DNA from: Fictibacillus nanhaiensis | GTDB taxonomy: Bacteria; Bacillota; Bacilli; Bacillales; Fictibacillaceae | Direction of reading: 5' to 3' | Assembly: GCF_019801215.1 (NCBI RefSeq) | Contig: NZ_JAHVJO010000001.1 | Location: 1,302,001-1,366,000 of the forward strand | DNA length: 64,000 bases | In this document: piece by piece, positions 62,401 to 64,000 of the stretch | Position numbering within the stretch: position 1 is the stretch's first letter | How the letters are laid out: every line of letters begins with the position of its first letter | Translations under genes and position numbers: made by a program | The notes under the pieces: model-generated | The model's database searches: none | Told to the model about the DNA's origin: nothing | Seen by the model: the letters and a program-made list of their open reading frames with translations, nothing else

Positions 62401-62918
62401 GAACTTGAAATAATGCTTAAATCAGACAGTTTATCTTTAAGTACTTTTTTATTGTTTTCCTTCTGACCGAGCGAGAGCAGTGTTTCTGCATTCCACGACA
62501 GATCTTCTGAGGTTACACAATAGCGCTTCAGTTCGGTCATCATCAATTCGAGTAATTCATAGAATCCATTTTGTTCAGAAGCTTTTTTAAAGATTTTAAG
62601 TTCTTCTTTTTTATGTTCGATAATTTTTCTAAGCATCATCCGTACACCTGTGCTCGTAATGTGCAGCCTCGTCATACCTCCTGTTTCTCCGAGAACACGC
62701 CAAGCGAGCCGGGAAAAACTAAACACTTGCGCCCTCATCAACCCCTGTAAACCTGGTGAAGCAGCTAATTTATACTCAGATTGAAAGGTCATCTGATCTG
62801 GCACTAAATAGATGATAGGACTTCCAGATGGATCCTCTGCAAGTTTTTGCTGAATGTCTTGAAAGACAGAGTGGGACTTTCCGCTTCCGGATCGTCCCAA
62901 AATAAATTGCAAGCTCAT
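59415..62918 (-). CDS. addB: ATP-dependent helicase/nuclease subunit B
   Basis: A 1167-residue subunit. Walker A is GRSGSGKS (8-15). The RecB-type nuclease motif VIDYKSS lies in the C-terminal third. The four Cys of the iron-sulfur staple are visible as FQSCPFSQF and, near the C-terminus, CTYCSYKPVCQF. The ATG at 62918, with AGGGGTTGA upstream, gives an N-terminus like B. subtilis AddB; an earlier TTG at 62942 adds eight residues without clear support. It is the first gene of addB-addA-sbcD-sbcC. Confidence 0.94.
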   Translation of the reverse strand: MSLQFILGRSGSGKSHSVFQDIQQKLAEDPSGSPIIYLVPDQMTFQSEYKLAASPGLQGLMRAQVFSFSRLAWRVLGETGGMTRLHITSTGVRMMLRKIIEHKKEELKIFKKASEQNGFYELLELMMTELKRYCVTSEDLSWNAETLLSLGQKENNKKVLKDKLSDLSIISSSLEKSLAEKYLDSEDYLKLMQEKTPFSETIKNCEIYIDGFHSFTPQELEVTAELMANAKKVTIALTAEHTDDTQSTPHELDLFYMTKKTLQVLTQKARERGVEIIDPIVLHETPKFRSSSIAHIERNFDRRPAVGSSHHDGVHLAAAVNLRAEVEGAARNIIELVRDGGYRYRDIAVTVRNAGSYQPLIETIFADYGIPVFLDQKKSMLHHPLVELIRSSLDIVLKNWRYEAVFRAVKTDMLYPLDEMRKTTSEIRRGMDELENYVLALGIQGKRWTDSKPWKYKRFRGYEADDFGKTTSDDEKEQLINDLRDMIVSPLDRLSRGLSNSVTVVDYCTVLYKFLEDLHVPMKLERLKLQAEASGKLRAAREHDQVWNAVLNLLDEMVELTGTERLSKDTWLQMLETGLESMKFALVPPSLDQVLAGTLERSRFTDVRVNFLLGVNDGVIPAKPKDDGLLSEDEREALERNGVVLAPSARRKLLDEQLMIYLALTNASDRLFVSYALADEEGKTMQPSMVIQRLRDLFPSVKEHLYQNEPGLDEDLAFVQHPVKSVSYLSAQLREWKKGYPISSVWWDVYNWIIKDEQYHRHAQKALSSLFYFNREVPLGKEVSKELYGESILTSISRMELFQSCPFSQFVSYGLKLRERQMYKLEAPDIGQLFHAALKQMNDALQQRRVSWRDLSKGDCYRMAGDIVDLLAPQLQHEILLSSNRHLYIKKKLKEVVGKASHILSEHAKASGFTPAGLELAFGSGGPLPPLHYKLPNGTTMEVVGRIDRVDTASSSNGLLMRVIDYKSSSTGLNLSELYHGIALQMLTYLDVAVTHSQKWLGQESIPAGVLYFHVHNPLLNQKKLLTAEEIEKEVMKKFKMKGLVLAEEEAVQLMDHTMEKRSDIIPVALTASGFHKSHSSVATRSHFQTMRHHARKMAVKSGTGISDGVIDISPYEMKKKVPCTYCSYKPVCQFDQTLEENQYRELKLEKDDIILEKMQEEGGELV

Positions 62919-63046
62919 ATTTTCAACCCCTGTTCCGCACACAATATTTCTCTTTTTATTATCTCACAATCTAGTATTAGGGCAAAGGATAGTATCGTTA
63001 AATCGAATCAAAAACCCCTGGTATTTAAAGGATATGACTGTTTATA

Positions 63047-63071
63047 AAAAAAGAACGTTTTCGCAAACGTT
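63047..63071 (-). terminator. Terminator downstream of the GGDEF gene
   Basis: On the minus strand AACGTTT-GCGA-AAACGTT with a GNRA-type tetraloop, then a run of seven T after a C. Confidence 0.75.
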
Positions 63072-63235
63072 GTTGCTCTTGAAAGTGATTGATTTCCGTT
63101 TCAGAATGTTTGCTCTCCACGGGGCGTGCGGTGAGGCTCCCTCGTGCAAGCACCATTAGGAGTCTCGCACCTTGCACTCCAATCATCTTTTCAAAGAAGC
63201 GAATGGACAAAATGAGCCGAAAGCAAAAATCTTTT
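63072..63235 (-). repeat. Dispersed palindromic repeat, copy D
   Basis: Reading the minus strand: TTTTTGCTTTCGGCT, GATTGGAGTGCAAGG, GGTGCGAGACTCC, GAGCCTCACCGCACGCCCC and ATCAATCACTTTCAAGAGCA. It shares its left part with copy A and its right part with copy B. It fills most of the 345-base gap between the GGDEF gene and addB; no gene was seen there. Confidence 0.78.
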
Positions 63236-63262
63236 AGAAACAGCCAAAAAAAAGAAAAGCAG

Positions 63263-64000
63263 CTAAACGATCAGCTGATTTTCCTCACTTTTTAGTTTAT
63301 CTACTTTTAATGTGTTTCTACCATCTGATTTTGCTTCATAAAGCAGCGAATCTGCTCTTTGGATGATATCAGCTGGACTATCCTCTTCTGCATAAAAAGC
63401 AACGCCATAACTTAAGGTTACAGGCAGCTTCCTGTTTTGAGATGTCGTATAAGGGAATTGATACAGATGTTGATTCACTTGTTCTATCGTCTTTTTTACG
63501 ACAGATTCATTTTCTGTGTTCATGATCCAAGCAAATTCTTCTCCTCCATAACGGTATGCCGTTCCATCCTTAGAGGAAAGATATCTTTTAAATGTTGCCC
63601 CGACCATCTTAAGTACTTCATCACCGATAACATGTCCATGTGCGTCGTTAAATCGTTTAAAGTGGTCAATATCACAGAGCACTAACGTAAACGGAGTTTT
63701 CAGCTTTGTTCTCTCTAAAACATCTTCCTGAAACTTTCGATGATTCAGTAAGCCTGTTAAATAATCTTGAACGGATTGCAATTGATACATGTTTTTCTCA
63801 AAATAATATTGCCTTTCTTTAGAAGCGATAATCCCGCCATACAAGGCAATCAGCCACAGAAACGTACTTTTCATAAAAAAGTTAAAAAAGGTTTCTGTAC
63901 TTTGAATACCACCATCTCGAATAAAGAAGAACAAGTACATGGAAAAACTTAAAGCCGCTAAAACAAATGATCCTCTTAGTCTCCAATAAAGAGCCGCATG
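63263..64000 (-). CDS. Diguanylate cyclase (GGDEF), 5' end outside window
   Basis: The frame is open to the window edge, so the N-terminus is missing; an internal ATG at 63940 is probably not the start because the residues before it (LRGSFVLAALSFS) continue a membrane segment. Visible are at least two hydrophobic helices (LAALSFSMYLFFFI and FLWLIALYGGIIA), then a complete GGDEF domain: DYLTGLLNHRKF, LCDIDHFKRFNDAHGHVIGDEVL and the active-site loop YGGEEFAW. Unlike the FIST protein at 34878 this one should make cyclic di-GMP. A terminator follows at 63047-63071. Confidence 0.9.
   Translation of the reverse strand, partial: HAALYWRLRGSFVLAALSFSMYLFFFIRDGGIQSTETFFNFFMKSTFLWLIALYGGIIASKERQYYFEKNMYQLQSVQDYLTGLLNHRKFQEDVLERTKLKTPFTLVLCDIDHFKRFNDAHGHVIGDEVLKMVGATFKRYLSSKDGTAYRYGGEEFAWIMNTENESVVKKTIEQVNQHLYQFPYTTSQNRKLPVTLSYGVAFYAEEDSPADIIQRADSLLYEAKSDGRNTLKVDKLKSEENQLIV

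Noticed and set aside
63025-63210. A 61-codon minus-strand frame in the addB-GGDEF gap
   Set aside because: It coincides with dispersed repeat copy D and is not conserved as coding sequence in the other copies.

Overview
The window is a stretch of low-to-moderate G+C chromosome from an endospore-forming member of the Bacillaceae. The evidence is a tricistronic GerA-type germinant receptor operon, AddAB and SbcCD, a Ku/LigD end-joining module, two SAM-I (S-box) riboswitches, strong GGAGG ribosome binding sites, frequent TTG/GTG starts, and many genes whose closest remembered relatives are Bacillus subtilis yit, yis and mtn genes. A Fictibacillus-like organism is my guess, not something the sequence proves. 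No rRNA, tRNA, insertion sequence, prophage or CRISPR array was seen.

Layout. 1-10.4 kb: partial moeA, then a yit-type block (yitV, yitU, two small genes, SGNH esterase, GNAT, Nfu N-domain protein, BsuPI/Gmad2 lipoprotein, yitT, yitS). Between the lipoprotein gene and yitT lies a lineage-specific array of four related genes (6418-8223). Each protein carries exactly three 16-residue repeats of the type KSNASDNPxxSAVAQx. This array is the best candidate for an undescribed system here. 10.7-14.7 kb: an orphan soluble histidine kinase, then ku and a LigD split into separate ligase and polymerase genes. 14.8-23 kb: a maltodextrin locus (LacI regulator, membrane-anchored alpha-amylase, MdxG, MdxF, MdxE), divergent from an intracellular maltogenic amylase. 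The divergent region holds operators, a promoter whose spacer is a LacI-type operator, and a leader terminator. 23-27.7 kb: MATE exporter, AsnO-type asparagine synthetase, AI-2E family permease. 27.8-34.9 kb: methionine salvage genes mtnDBXW, mtnE, mtnU and mtnK under two SAM-I riboswitches; mtnA is absent. 34.9-45.1 kb: a FIST-PAS-GGDEF-EAL protein, yisL, rocD, a yisK-gabD-SDR operon and a B12-binding radical SAM protein. 45.3-51 kb: a YknX/YknW-like pair without ABC genes, and the GerA-type operon. 51-64 kb: sbcC, sbcD, addA, addB and a GGDEF protein that runs off the window.

Several non-coding elements recur. Four degenerate copies of a palindromic repeat, one 21-bp tandem repeat and one dyad element occur in the window. 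Nearly all sit in intergenic regions where two genes converge, next to a terminator.

Functional links. MdxEFG imports maltodextrins released by the anchored amylase; the ATPase must come from elsewhere. BbmA-type amylase hydrolyses them inside the cell, and the LacI regulator plus CcpA-like sites would control the locus. MtnK/W/X/B/D/E recycle methylthioadenosine to methionine, and MtnU removes the keto-glutaramate produced by MtnE. Ku, LigD, SbcCD and AddAB provide two routes of double-strand break repair.
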